Shown piece by piece: positions 42,501 to 49,852 of a stretch of 53,746 nt of DNA. Under the pieces are notes generated by a model. The model searched no databases, was not told the origin of the DNA, and was given only the letters and a program-made list of their open reading frames with translations. Position 1 is the first letter of the stretch, and every line of letters begins with the position of its first letter. The DNA is from Dehalococcoidia bacterium. Lineage in GTDB: Bacteria > Chloroflexota > Dehalococcoidia > Tepidiformales > Tepidiformaceae. A program made the position numbers and the translations under genes. Location: contig JADLBC010000002.1 of assembly GCA_020847985.1 (NCBI GenBank), forward strand, positions 1-53,746. Reading direction: 5' to 3'.

Positions 42501-44206
42501 CGCGGTTCCTTGGCGGGACCGCGGGCGCGGTGGGCGGGTTCTTCCAGTGGACCGTGGGGGGCAAGGCGCTGCCGCCCTTCGACTGGTGGCGAAGCTCGCG
42601 CGTGCACATCGGCCAGTTCGACATCACGGAGTTCCCGTACTGGTCGGCGCTGTTCGCGGACCTGCACCCGCACCTGATGGGGTTGTCGTTCTTCGGGAGC
42701 GTGATCGCGCTCGCATCGGCGCTGATGGTGAGCGCGGCGCACGGCGGGCTACGGCGGCAGACGTGGGCGATCGCGGCGGCGATGGGGCTGATGCTCGGGC
42801 TCGTGCGAACGGTGCATACGTGGGACTTCCCGACGGCGGTGCTGCTCACGGCGGCGGCGATCGCGGCGGGACAGCTCCTGGCGCCGGGCCGATGGCAGCA
42901 ACGCTGGTGGGACGGCGCCGGGCAGCTCGCGCTGGCCGCGGGAGTGCTGATGGTGGTTTTCGCGCCCTACACGCGGCACTTCGAGGTCTTCCAGAGCGGC
43001 ATCATGAAGGCGCGGGAGACGACGAAGCCGAACCAGTACGCCGCGCACTTCGGCGTATTCCTCGCGTTCACGGTGGCGTTCATCGCGGTGCGGTATTGGG
43101 AGGAGTTGCGGACGCGAGGCGGGAAGCCGGGTCGCAACATCGTGCTGGCAACGGTGGCCGGGCGTGCGGAGGTGCTGGCGCTCGCGGTCTTCCTGCTGGG
43201 GCTGACCACGCTCACCTGGCGCATCGGCTGGTGGTGGATCGATGCGCGGCCCGCCGGCCCGGGCGACCTCGGGGTGCCGAAGGCGCAACTCACGGTGGTG
43301 GCACTGAGCGCCGTGCTGCTCGTGTACCTGGTAAACCTGGCGTGGCTTGAGTTCCGGTCGCCGGTGCGGGACCCGGCGCGGCTGATCGCGACGGCGATGC
43401 TCGCGGCGGCGGTGGGCGTCGCCGGCGGGGTGGATGTGGTGACGGTGAAGAACGACATCGTGCGGATGAACACGGTGTTCAAGTTTTCGTTGCAGGCGTG
43501 GCAGTTGTACGCGGTGGGCTGCGGCTACGCGGGCTGGTATCTCGCGACGGCGCTGTGGGCGGGCGATGGGTGGCGCGTTCGCCCGCTGGCCGGACGGCGC
43601 GTGCCCGCCGTCGCCGGCGCCGTCGCGGCGGTGCTGTTGCTCTTCGGCGGCGGGATCTACCTCGTTTCGGGTACGAAGGCGCGCCAGGATGCGCGGTTCG
43701 CCGAGACGCCGGCGACGCTCAACGGCTGGGCGTATCTCGAAAAAGCCCGCTACTACGAGGACCGGGGCACCCCGGCCATCGCCGACGACCGCTGGCTGGA
43801 ACTCAAGGACGACGTTGGCATCTTCAACTGGCTTCGGACGAACGTGGACGGGAGCCCCACGATCGCGGAAGCAGTCGGGCCGCTCTACCACTGGACGGGG
43901 CGCGTTTCGGTGAATACAGGGCTGCCCGCGGTGGTGGGCTGGGACTGGCACGAGATCGCGTACCGGATGGACTACGCGGGCCTTATCCAGGAGCGGCGCG
44001 GCGACACGATTCGCTTCTATGCGGACCCCGACCCGGTGTTCGCGGCGACGTATCTGCGGAAGTACAACGTGCGCTATGTGGTGGTGGGTGGCGAAGAGCG
44101 CGTGTTCGGGACGGAGGCCGGGATCGCGAAGTTCGCGGCCATGACGCAGCTTTCGCCCGTGTACCACGAGGGCGAGAACTGGATCTACGAAGTCAAAGCG
44201 CCCTGA
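39551..44206 (+). CDS. Giant GT-C glycosyltransferase-like / chlor_Arch_YYY (DUF2298) fusion membrane protein
   Basis: A 1551-residue polytopic protein. The N-terminal half (about 1-690) is like a GT39/PMT glycosyltransferase: first helix at 26-45, then the extracytoplasmic catalytic-type motif HPDERF (Asp66, Glu67), many helices and a soluble segment (about 480-660). The C-terminal half (about 700-1551) is the DUF2298 type, with PFDPWLAGGTMNYYYMGWW near 850, PYWSALFADLHPHLMG near 1030 and a closing soluble domain. It probably transfers lipid-linked sugars outside the membrane. The GTG at 39551 fits the promoter; the ATG at 39593 is an alternative. Its stop is 4 nt from the convergent matrixin gene. 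Confidence 0.85.
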   Translation: MTETPAERSAAGPGMLAAVARHPAAAALAFPLALAVIVVVGAALRFQGLGWDQPAGANVPLQMHPDERFLSIVTDKIEWPSSVGEYFNTGTSPLNPYNAPDTPSFVYGTVPIFVAKAVSTWAGDDAAGPGNGYDTTVVWGRRLTAAIDTATILVVAGIATVLFGRRAGLLAALLYALAVLPAQLSHFWAADPYLVFFGALTTLFALLFVRVRSDRLAWLTGAAMGAAMGLAMASKVNALLFYPVIPAAALIRIGIRDVPRLGLTWRGSRAIGGHWMTDISVVCFATAVAIFAFRVAQPYAFTGPGFWGMSINPYWKTDVFEGEWMRQKGEINFPPFVQFAGRSPILYPLENMLRYGLGPGLGIAAWVSTAVGGLLIFRKRDLAFVLPVSLAAGIFGVQGIRFVTYLRYFAPAYPLLCVMAGWGCANLLRWATQGGLTQLVLPRVAGRRAPAIPARWLRVAAGGAFAVVVLSTAWWAIAFQNVYSSEHPRIAASRWIYENIPAGSRITTELWDDSIPYAIPGQAFAYQLVETTPYDTDSLQKVRDLVVGRTQPAPASVGLAGADYVAITSNRVRGSVPRLEREYPATIRYYQLLESGELGFDLVAHFEVRPSFLGITYDDSAAEESFTVYDHPEVWIYKKSERFNADRALALLNEAHPERAVDLLPRQGRTNGLQFTAEERVVQERGGTFRDAFNQGGTTSHNLPWLWWLLWLEAAAFAALPFTSWLFRAMPDRGYGFSKLAGLIGTSFGTWLVVAWGAAHFSGALSWAVFGAALTAGGLAAFVRRRTLLAEARARWRTWFTLEAVFLAAFFAFLWLRYANPDTWHSPQGGEKPVELAYLTAVARSTILPPFDPWLAGGTMNYYYMGWWFLAVPMRALRIVPEVAFNLGVPTFASLAAVTAASTVYNLVGLSARMRQRAAGRPGRVPVRPALIAAVFGAILLIGIGNLDGAHQMIERLQSLNTWGESWGRESPLPVVGEPVRWFARFLGGTAGAVGGFFQWTVGGKALPPFDWWRSSRVHIGQFDITEFPYWSALFADLHPHLMGLSFFGSVIALASALMVSAAHGGLRRQTWAIAAAMGLMLGLVRTVHTWDFPTAVLLTAAAIAAGQLLAPGRWQQRWWDGAGQLALAAGVLMVVFAPYTRHFEVFQSGIMKARETTKPNQYAAHFGVFLAFTVAFIAVRYWEELRTRGGKPGRNIVLATVAGRAEVLALAVFLLGLTTLTWRIGWWWIDARPAGPGDLGVPKAQLTVVALSAVLLVYLVNLAWLEFRSPVRDPARLIATAMLAAAVGVAGGVDVVTVKNDIVRMNTVFKFSLQAWQLYAVGCGYAGWYLATALWAGDGWRVRPLAGRRVPAVAGAVAAVLLLFGGGIYLVSGTKARQDARFAETPATLNGWAYLEKARYYEDRGTPAIADDRWLELKDDVGIFNWLRTNVDGSPTIAEAVGPLYHWTGRVSVNTGLPAVVGWDWHEIAYRMDYAGLIQERRGDTIRFYADPDPVFAATYLRKYNVRYVVVGGEERVFGTEAGIAKFAAMTQLSPVYHEGENWIYEVKAP

Positions 44207-44210
44207 GGGG

Positions 44211-45266
44211 TCAGCGCTGGATGGCGACGGTGACGGAGGCGGAGGCGAGCACCCAGTACGGCATGCCCGGCTCGAGGACGGCCAGGTCGTTCACGTAGGC
44301 GGGCGCGCCGGGAAGGTACTGGCGCCAGCGTCCGGCGGCATCGAGTGCGTACACGGCGACGACCTCGGGGTGCTGCGAGAAGGCCTGCGCGGGGGCCACG
44401 TGTGCCGATGGCCAGGTGAGAAGGTTCGCGCCGGCCTGGAGGGCGAAGGTCGAAGGAGCGGCGGCGGCGCCGGCGGTGGGCGCCGCGCCGTACATCGAGG
44501 TGAGCGCGGCGACGTCATCGTGCGCGAGTTCGCGGCGGAGGGTGCCCGTGAGGTAGGTGCTGTACATCACGGCGTTGCGGTCATCGGAGTGGGCGAGGCC
44601 GAGGGCGTGGCCGAACTCGTGCAGGACGACGCTCTGGAGATCGACGCCCACACGCCCGCTGCCGATGGTCCAATCCCAGTCGGGGTCGATCTCCATATCG
44701 AACTCGGTGGAGCGTGCGCCGGAGTACCAGCCACACGTGATGGCGAGCACGGAGCCGTCCTGGTTCGCCCAGCCAAGGGTGTTTACGCCATCGGTGGCGC
44801 CGTGGCAGCCGCCGGTGCCGGCCCCGGTAGCCCCGGCATCGACAAAGGAGAAAGCGCCGGCGGCATTCCAGGAGTTGGCGGCGGTGGCGACGGCATCGCG
44901 CTCGCCGCCGAGCGCGGCGGGCCGCCCGGTGGGGTTGTACGCCCAGGCCACGCGCGAATCGGGCCAGCGGGATGCGTCGAGTGTGAACGCGTCGTGCGCG
45001 GCGTTGACGGTGGGCTCGGATGTGAGCGGGAAGCGGGCGGCGATGCCGCGCAGGGTGGTCGCGACCGCTTCCTCCGAGACCTCGGATTCGATGAGCATCT
45101 CGATGACCACGGTGTAGGGTGTGCCGTTTCGTTCGACCTGCAACATCATGCCGGCGGTGCGGTAGCTCGCGGGAGCCTCGGCGCGCGCGGCGGGGGCGGC
45201 GAGCAGCGATGGCCAGAGAGCACTCGCGGCAACAGCCGCCAGCCCCAGCTTCGAACGAATCCCCAT
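44211..45266 (-). CDS. Secreted matrixin-family metalloprotease
   Basis: A 351-residue protein. The signal peptide is residues 1-29 (cleavage after ARA). The metzincin zinc site HEFGHALGLAH is at 216-226 and the Met-turn at Met234 (NAVMYSTY). A further domain (about 270-351: AGANLLTWPS, VVAVYALD, YWVLAS) follows; similar domains occur at the ends of other secreted Chloroflexota proteins. Cys154 and Cys178 could form a disulfide. It should cleave extracellular proteins. No propeptide cysteine switch is obvious. The ATG at 45266 has GGAGG upstream. Confidence 0.87.
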   Translation of the reverse strand: MGIRSKLGLAAVAASALWPSLLAAPAARAEAPASYRTAGMMLQVERNGTPYTVVIEMLIESEVSEEAVATTLRGIAARFPLTSEPTVNAAHDAFTLDASRWPDSRVAWAYNPTGRPAALGGERDAVATAANSWNAAGAFSFVDAGATGAGTGGCHGATDGVNTLGWANQDGSVLAITCGWYSGARSTEFDMEIDPDWDWTIGSGRVGVDLQSVVLHEFGHALGLAHSDDRNAVMYSTYLTGTLRRELAHDDVAALTSMYGAAPTAGAAAAPSTFALQAGANLLTWPSAHVAPAQAFSQHPEVVAVYALDAAGRWRQYLPGAPAYVNDLAVLEPGMPYWVLASASVTVAIQR

Positions 45267-45392
45267 GCCCCACCTCCGGGCGCACCGCGGCACGCCTGAA
45301 GAGATGGAACTCGCAGGAACGTTTCAAATCCGCCGGATTGTGTAAACCGGGGGCAAAAGATCGCCATTCGGCCCGAATATGCGTGGTCGAAC

Positions 45393-45659
45393 CTAGGGAT
45401 TCTCCCCAACGCCCGGCAGGTCGTCGCCGTCGTCGTCGCGTGCGGGCTTGCGGAAGAAGAAGTAGCCGCTGCCGGCGGCGATGGCGAGCAACACGCCAAT
45501 GCCGAGGACGAGCAGCGGCGCGTCGGAGTCAGTGCTGGCGACTTCGCCACCGGACGGGACGGCGACGGTCGGGGATTGCGCGGAAACGGTGCGAATGCCG
45601 GACGCCGCGGCGCCGGTCAGCACGAGTATCGCAAGCAAAGAGCAGGCCCAGCGTCGCAT
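45393..45659 (-). CDS. Small signal-peptide and membrane-anchor protein, hypothetical
   Basis: An 88-residue protein. A signal peptide (residues 1-27), a short Ser/Thr/Val-rich exposed stretch (28-46), a C-terminal helix (47-69: APLLVLGIGVLLAIAAGSGYFFF) and an acidic cytoplasmic tail (DDDGDDLPG). No known domain. Such single-span proteins with a secreted loop may anchor or assist surface proteins. The ATG at 45659 has GGAGG; the G/C codon pattern matches neighbours. It sits between the GT39-like gene and the matrixin. Confidence 0.75.
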   Translation of the reverse strand: MRRWACSLLAILVLTGAAASGIRTVSAQSPTVAVPSGGEVASTDSDAPLLVLGIGVLLAIAAGSGYFFFRKPARDDDGDDLPGVGENP

Positions 45660-45725
45660 CGTTCCTCCCGTGCCGGTTCGGCCATGCGTAGCGTACGCGA
45701 AAGGTGGGACGAAGCGGGGGCCGCC

Positions 45726-47270
45726 TCAGCCGGGGACGCGATAGAGCCTCAGATCCCCGGACTCCCACGCAAGCTGCCATTCCGGCGCCACGGCGGTGAT
45801 GCCGGCAGCCTCCTGCCCGGCCTCCACGAGCACGAACGAGCCGGGGGCGACGAGACTGCGGCCTTCGGGGTCGAAGCGGTTTCGCACGAGGCCGCGATTG
45901 TGGGCGCGGTCGTAGACGGTGGCGTGTTCGAGCCCGACGTGGAAGGAGAGGTAGCGGGCGATGTCGTCGTTCCACGTATATATGGGAGCAGTGGGTTGGC
46001 CGGCGAGGAATGCCGCGAGGTCGGCTTCGGTGCGGCCGACACGCATCTGTTCCCAGGTGGCGTGGTCATCGCGCACGGCATCGATGGCGAGGGCGGCGTA
46101 CAGCGCGAGGGCGCCGGCGACCCAGGCCATCGCCGCCAGCCTGGACGGGGGTGTCAGCGACCGGAGCCAGGCGGCGGCGGCGATGGCCGCGAGGGCGAAC
46201 GCCGGGACAAACATCGACATCGCGTAGCGCGGCTCCTTCCACCACGAGGGGAGGCCAGGGAGGCGCATCAGGAATTCGAAGTAGAGGTACTGGCCGAGCA
46301 CGAGGGCGGCGAGTTCGTACACCCGGCGGTTGCGGGGCCGGCGAACCGCCGAAAGCCCAAGCACCAGGGCGCCCGCCGCGAGCAGTGTGAAGGGCAGGAA
46401 CATGTGGTCCTGGAGGAGATACCGCGCGTAGCTGAAGTCCATGTCGGTGTAATGGAGGGCGCCGGGGGCATCGCCACGGCCTTCGGTTAGGAGGGTGTGA
46501 AGGTCCTCGAACGGGGCGCCCCCGAGCGAGAGCAACAGGATCTGGACGGCCGCGAACACGGCCAGGCTCCCGGGGATGGCGGCGAGCACGTCGGGGCGCC
46601 ATGGCCTGCGGAGCGCGAACAGCACGCCGAACACCGGCAGGAGCGCGACCGCCGTGGGGCGACCGTAGAACGCGAGCGCGAAGGCGGCGCCCGCCACCAG
46701 GAACCACGTTCGCCGCGACCGCGGCCGGCGGGCGTCGAGCCCTTCGAGGAACGCCAGCGTCGCCAGCGTCGCGAAGAAGGTCATCATCGTGTCGGGCAGG
46801 AACTGGGTGGAATTGATGACGGCCAGCGGGAAGAAGCCCGCGAGCGCGGCGGCGATGATGCCGGCGGGGGCGCCGCCTTCGCGCCAGGCGAGCCGCGCTG
46901 CGATGAGCACCGTGCCCAGCGACGCGGCGATGGGGACGATGGTGGAGACGGCTTCGCCCGGCCCGAACAGGCGGTAGAGCACGGCCGCGGGAACGGTGAG
47001 CGAGAAGCGGATGTACTGGGTGTAGTACAGCGAGCCGACGAGGTCCGGGTCGAAGGCCGGTTGCCAGCGGGCGATGCTTTCGGCGGAATCGGCGTAGGCG
47101 TAGGGGTCGACGTTGACGACGCCGTACCACCAGGTGAGACGCACGGCCAACGCGGCGAACACGACAAACGAGAGCGCCAGCCAGCGTGGCTGAACGCGAC
47201 GGGCGAGGATGCCCGCGTGTGCGCGGCGTGCCAGCCGCTGTGTGGAGAGTCCGCGCCGTGCGATAGCCAT
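45726..47270 (-). CDS. GT39-like (PMT/ArnT type) glycosyltransferase
   Basis: A 514-residue protein with about 11 helices. The N-terminal helix and first loop carry the GT-C acidic motif VNVDPYAYADSAESIARW (about 53-70). FYGRPTAVALLP and the final soluble domain (about 420-514, ARYLSFHVGLEHATVYD, LVEAG) fit lipid-phosphosugar-dependent transferases. It probably glycosylates a lipid, polysaccharide or surface protein. The ATG at 47270 has GGAGGT. It points away from the trehalose-synthase gene. Confidence 0.82.
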   Translation of the reverse strand: MAIARRGLSTQRLARRAHAGILARRVQPRWLALSFVVFAALAVRLTWWYGVVNVDPYAYADSAESIARWQPAFDPDLVGSLYYTQYIRFSLTVPAAVLYRLFGPGEAVSTIVPIAASLGTVLIAARLAWREGGAPAGIIAAALAGFFPLAVINSTQFLPDTMMTFFATLATLAFLEGLDARRPRSRRTWFLVAGAAFALAFYGRPTAVALLPVFGVLFALRRPWRPDVLAAIPGSLAVFAAVQILLLSLGGAPFEDLHTLLTEGRGDAPGALHYTDMDFSYARYLLQDHMFLPFTLLAAGALVLGLSAVRRPRNRRVYELAALVLGQYLYFEFLMRLPGLPSWWKEPRYAMSMFVPAFALAAIAAAAWLRSLTPPSRLAAMAWVAGALALYAALAIDAVRDDHATWEQMRVGRTEADLAAFLAGQPTAPIYTWNDDIARYLSFHVGLEHATVYDRAHNRGLVRNRFDPEGRSLVAPGSFVLVEAGQEAAGITAVAPEWQLAWESGDLRLYRVPG

Positions 47271-47375
47271 CGCACCTCCACCCCGCGGAAAGCAGGGTGA
47301 AGCACGCGCCCGGATTACGCCACGCCGGGCGCCGGGTTTGGCGCGGCTGCAACGGTTTTGCAAGCCAGGAAGCGG

Positions 47376-47408
47376 CCACGGTGGGTCGATGGCCGCGAGC
47401 CACCGTGG
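47376..47408. repeat. Inverted repeat in the divergent GT39-like / trehalose-synthase intergenic region
   Basis: ccacggtgg (47376-47384) and ccaccgtgg (47400-47408) are perfect complements separated by 15 nt, in a 241-bp divergent gap. It could be an operator or a cruciform; no T-tract supports a terminator. Confidence 0.5.
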
Positions 47409-47498
47409 GCGGCGCGAACGGGCTCACGAGGGTGGCGAGCGGTCCAAACTTGCGCGCGATCGCACGGCTTCGTCACACCAATTTGAGTGAGGCTTCGC

Positions 47499-47504
47499 TA
47501 CGCT
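47499..47504 (+). promoter_or_regulatory. -10 box for leaderless trehalose-synthase mRNA
   Basis: TACGCT ends 7 nt before the ATG at 47512. The stretch TACGCTGAATC matches the same stretch before galU on the other strand. No Shine-Dalgarno. Confidence 0.5.
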
Positions 47505-47511
47505 GAATCTC

Positions 47512-48777
47512 ATGCTCACAACCGTGCATCTTCCTCCGCAGCACAATCACCTCGAGCGCTACCGTGAATCCGTGCGCGAAGGGGTCATCGAACAGCTTCG
47601 CCAGGAGGCCCAGCCGCTGGTCGGCGCGTCGGTCCTGCACGTCAACGCCACGGCCTATGGCGGCGGCGTGGCGGAGATCCTGAACAGCATGGTCCCCCTC
47701 ATGCGGGACCTGGGCATCCTCGCCGATTGGAAGGTGATCTCGGGGACCGATGAGTTCTTCGGGGTTACGAAGGCGATGCACAACGCCCTGCAGGGCAAGC
47801 CGCACGACTGGACCGCGCACGAGCGCGACCTCTGGGTCGAGACGAACCGGCAGAACGCGGCCGATTGGGACGACTACGACTACGTGTTCATCCACGACCC
47901 GCAGCCGGCGCCGCTGCTGGCCATCCTCAAGAGCGACGGGGGCAAACCCTCGGGCCGCTGGATCTGGCGCTGCCACATCGACCTGACGAACGCCCAGCCG
48001 GAGGCATGGGACCTGCTTCTGCCGTTCGTTTCGGAATACGACGGGTCGATCTGGACGATGCGCCAGTACGTGCGCGAGGGGATGCCGGAATCGAACCTGA
48101 TGATTGCGCCGCCGGCGATCGACCCGTTGACAGTGAAGAACGGGCCGATGGGTGGTGATGACGTATCGGCGGTGCTGCGGCGCTACGGCGTCGATGAGAA
48201 CCGGCCCATTATCACGCAGGTCTCGCGCTTCGACCCATGGAAGGACCCGCTGGGGGTGATCGACGCCTACCGGCTGGTGAAGAAGGAAGTGCCGGGCGTT
48301 CAGCTTGTGCTCATCGGTTCGATGGCGAACGACGACCCGGAGGGCTGGGAGTGGTGGGAGAAGGTGGCGCGCCACGCGGGTGAGGACTGGGACATCAAGA
48401 TCCTTTCGAACCTGAACGGCGTCGGGAACCTGGAGGTGAACGCGTTCCAGCGTGCCTCCGAGGTGGTCATCCAGAAGTCCACGCGTGAGGGATTCGGGCT
48501 TGTGGTGGCGGAGGGGCTCTGGAAGGGGCGGCCGGTGGTCGGCGGAAACGTCGGCGGCATCCCGCTGCAGATTCGCGACGGCGAGGACGGCTTCCTGGTC
48601 GATTCGGCCGATGAATGCGGCCGGCGGGTGGCGGAGCTGCTGCGCGATGAATCGAGGCGGGAACGAATGGGGAACGCGGGCCGCGAACATGTGCGCGACC
48701 ACTTCCTTATCACCCGCTACTTGAACGACTATATCCGCATGATGCGGCAGCTCGCCGGGGAACCGGCGGCAGCGTAG
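47512..48777 (+). CDS. treT: Trehalose synthase (TreT type, GT4 glycosyltransferase)
   Basis: A 421-residue GT-B enzyme that forms trehalose from NDP-glucose and glucose. The N-terminal HVNATAYGGGVAEIL is the donor-binding glycine loop (about 43-57), WIWRCHIDLTNAQPEAWD (about 153-170) is typical of TreT, and the C-terminal STREGFGLVVAEGLWKGRPVVGG is the GT4 EX7E motif (about 323-345). Trehalose is a compatible solute and thermoprotectant. The ATG at 47512 begins the family similarity and is 7 nt after a -10 box. brkB follows 2 nt later. Confidence 0.9.
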   Translation: MLTTVHLPPQHNHLERYRESVREGVIEQLRQEAQPLVGASVLHVNATAYGGGVAEILNSMVPLMRDLGILADWKVISGTDEFFGVTKAMHNALQGKPHDWTAHERDLWVETNRQNAADWDDYDYVFIHDPQPAPLLAILKSDGGKPSGRWIWRCHIDLTNAQPEAWDLLLPFVSEYDGSIWTMRQYVREGMPESNLMIAPPAIDPLTVKNGPMGGDDVSAVLRRYGVDENRPIITQVSRFDPWKDPLGVIDAYRLVKKEVPGVQLVLIGSMANDDPEGWEWWEKVARHAGEDWDIKILSNLNGVGNLEVNAFQRASEVVIQKSTREGFGLVVAEGLWKGRPVVGGNVGGIPLQIRDGEDGFLVDSADECGRRVAELLRDESRRERMGNAGREHVRDHFLITRYLNDYIRMMRQLAGEPAAA

Positions 48778-48779
48778 GA

Positions 48780-49718
48780 GTGGCGGCGGCGGTCGATGTG
48801 CGCCGCCTGTGGCAAAAGGCCCCGGGGGGGCTGCGGGTGCCCGTCTCCGTCGTCATCCAGACCTTCCAGCACTTCATCGAGGACAGCTGCGGCACGTACG
48901 CGGCGGCGATCGCGTACTACGCCATCTTTTCGCTGGTGCCGCTGAGCATCGTCGTGCTGTCGCTCTTCGGGCTGGTGGTGGACCGCGCACAAATCGTCGA
49001 CTTCGTGTTCGAACAGGTGCCGCTGCGGGACACGGCCGACGTGAAGGCGAACGTGGACGAGATTGTCCAGCGGGCGCAGGAGTTCAGCCTGGCGAGCCTG
49101 TCGTTCGGCATCGTGACGCTGGTGTGGTCCGGGTCGGGGATTTTCGCGGCGGTGCGGCGGGGGCTGAACGCGGCGAGCCACCGCACGCTGCCCCGGCCCT
49201 ACTGGCGGGCGAAGCTGCTGGATGTGGCGTTCGTGCCGCTGCTGGGGTTGCTCATCATCCTCGCGCTGGCGCTGAGCGCGGTGGCGCAGGTGGCGATCGA
49301 GCGGGCAGGGAGCATCGGGGGCCTGGCCCTGGATACGAACGGGGCGGTGCGCATGGTCTCGTATGTGGTGCCGGCGCTGTTCACGTTCGCGATGTTCACG
49401 GTGCTGTACCGCGTGGTGCCGACGGTGCCGCCGCAGATGGCGGAGACGCTCGCCGGGGCGTTCTTCGCGACGGTGCTGTTCGAGACGGCGAAGAACATCT
49501 ACGCGACGGTGTTCGCGATGACGCCGTTTTCGACGGACACAGCGGTGTACGCGAGCTTCGGGACGGCGCTGGCGTTCCTGCTGTGGATGTTCATCAACGC
49601 GTCGATTCTGCTCCTTGGAGCGGAGTTCGCGCGGGCGCTGGCGGCGGTTAGCGAACAGGAGCGCGCGCCGCGGAGGGCGGCGGCGGCGGAGCCGGGGGCG
49701 CACCACCGCGCCAGTTGA
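48780..49718 (+). CDS. YihY/virulence factor BrkB family membrane protein
   Basis: A 312-residue protein with six helices. Motifs of the family are AAAIAYYAIFSLVPLSIVVLSLFG (about 41-64), SGSGIFAAVRRGLNAA (about 117-132) and AFLLWMFINASILLLGAEF near 265-285. The function is debated; older calls as RNase BN are wrong. The GTG at 48780 lies 2 nt after the treT stop and has TAGGA upstream; thus it is the second gene of a pair. A C-terminal Arg/Ala-rich tail is cytoplasmic. Confidence 0.88.
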   Translation: MAAAVDVRRLWQKAPGGLRVPVSVVIQTFQHFIEDSCGTYAAAIAYYAIFSLVPLSIVVLSLFGLVVDRAQIVDFVFEQVPLRDTADVKANVDEIVQRAQEFSLASLSFGIVTLVWSGSGIFAAVRRGLNAASHRTLPRPYWRAKLLDVAFVPLLGLLIILALALSAVAQVAIERAGSIGGLALDTNGAVRMVSYVVPALFTFAMFTVLYRVVPTVPPQMAETLAGAFFATVLFETAKNIYATVFAMTPFSTDTAVYASFGTALAFLLWMFINASILLLGAEFARALAAVSEQERAPRRAAAAEPGAHHRAS

Positions 49719-49761
49719 CGCCAAGTTTTGGGGCGATTTTCGGCGCGCGGGACGCCGGTCA

Positions 49762-49791
49762 TTGTTCGTTCACCTGCTCCTTACCTATCGT
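49762..49791 (+). promoter_or_regulatory. Candidate promoter of the giant secreted protein
   Basis: TTGTTC (49762-49767), 18-nt spacer, TATCGT (49786-49791). The predicted start near 49798 leaves a leader of about 55 nt. The downstream ATG has GAGGAG as Shine-Dalgarno. Confidence 0.5.
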
Positions 49792-49852
49792 GCCCCTTGC
49801 GGTTACCCGGGGCGACGCCGTGCGCGCGCCGCCGTGCCGCGAGGAGCGCCCG

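Noticed and set aside
49719..49760. Terminator after the BrkB-family gene (cgcc...ggcg followed by attttc)
   Set aside because: Only about four contiguous pairs; I could not draw a convincing stem.
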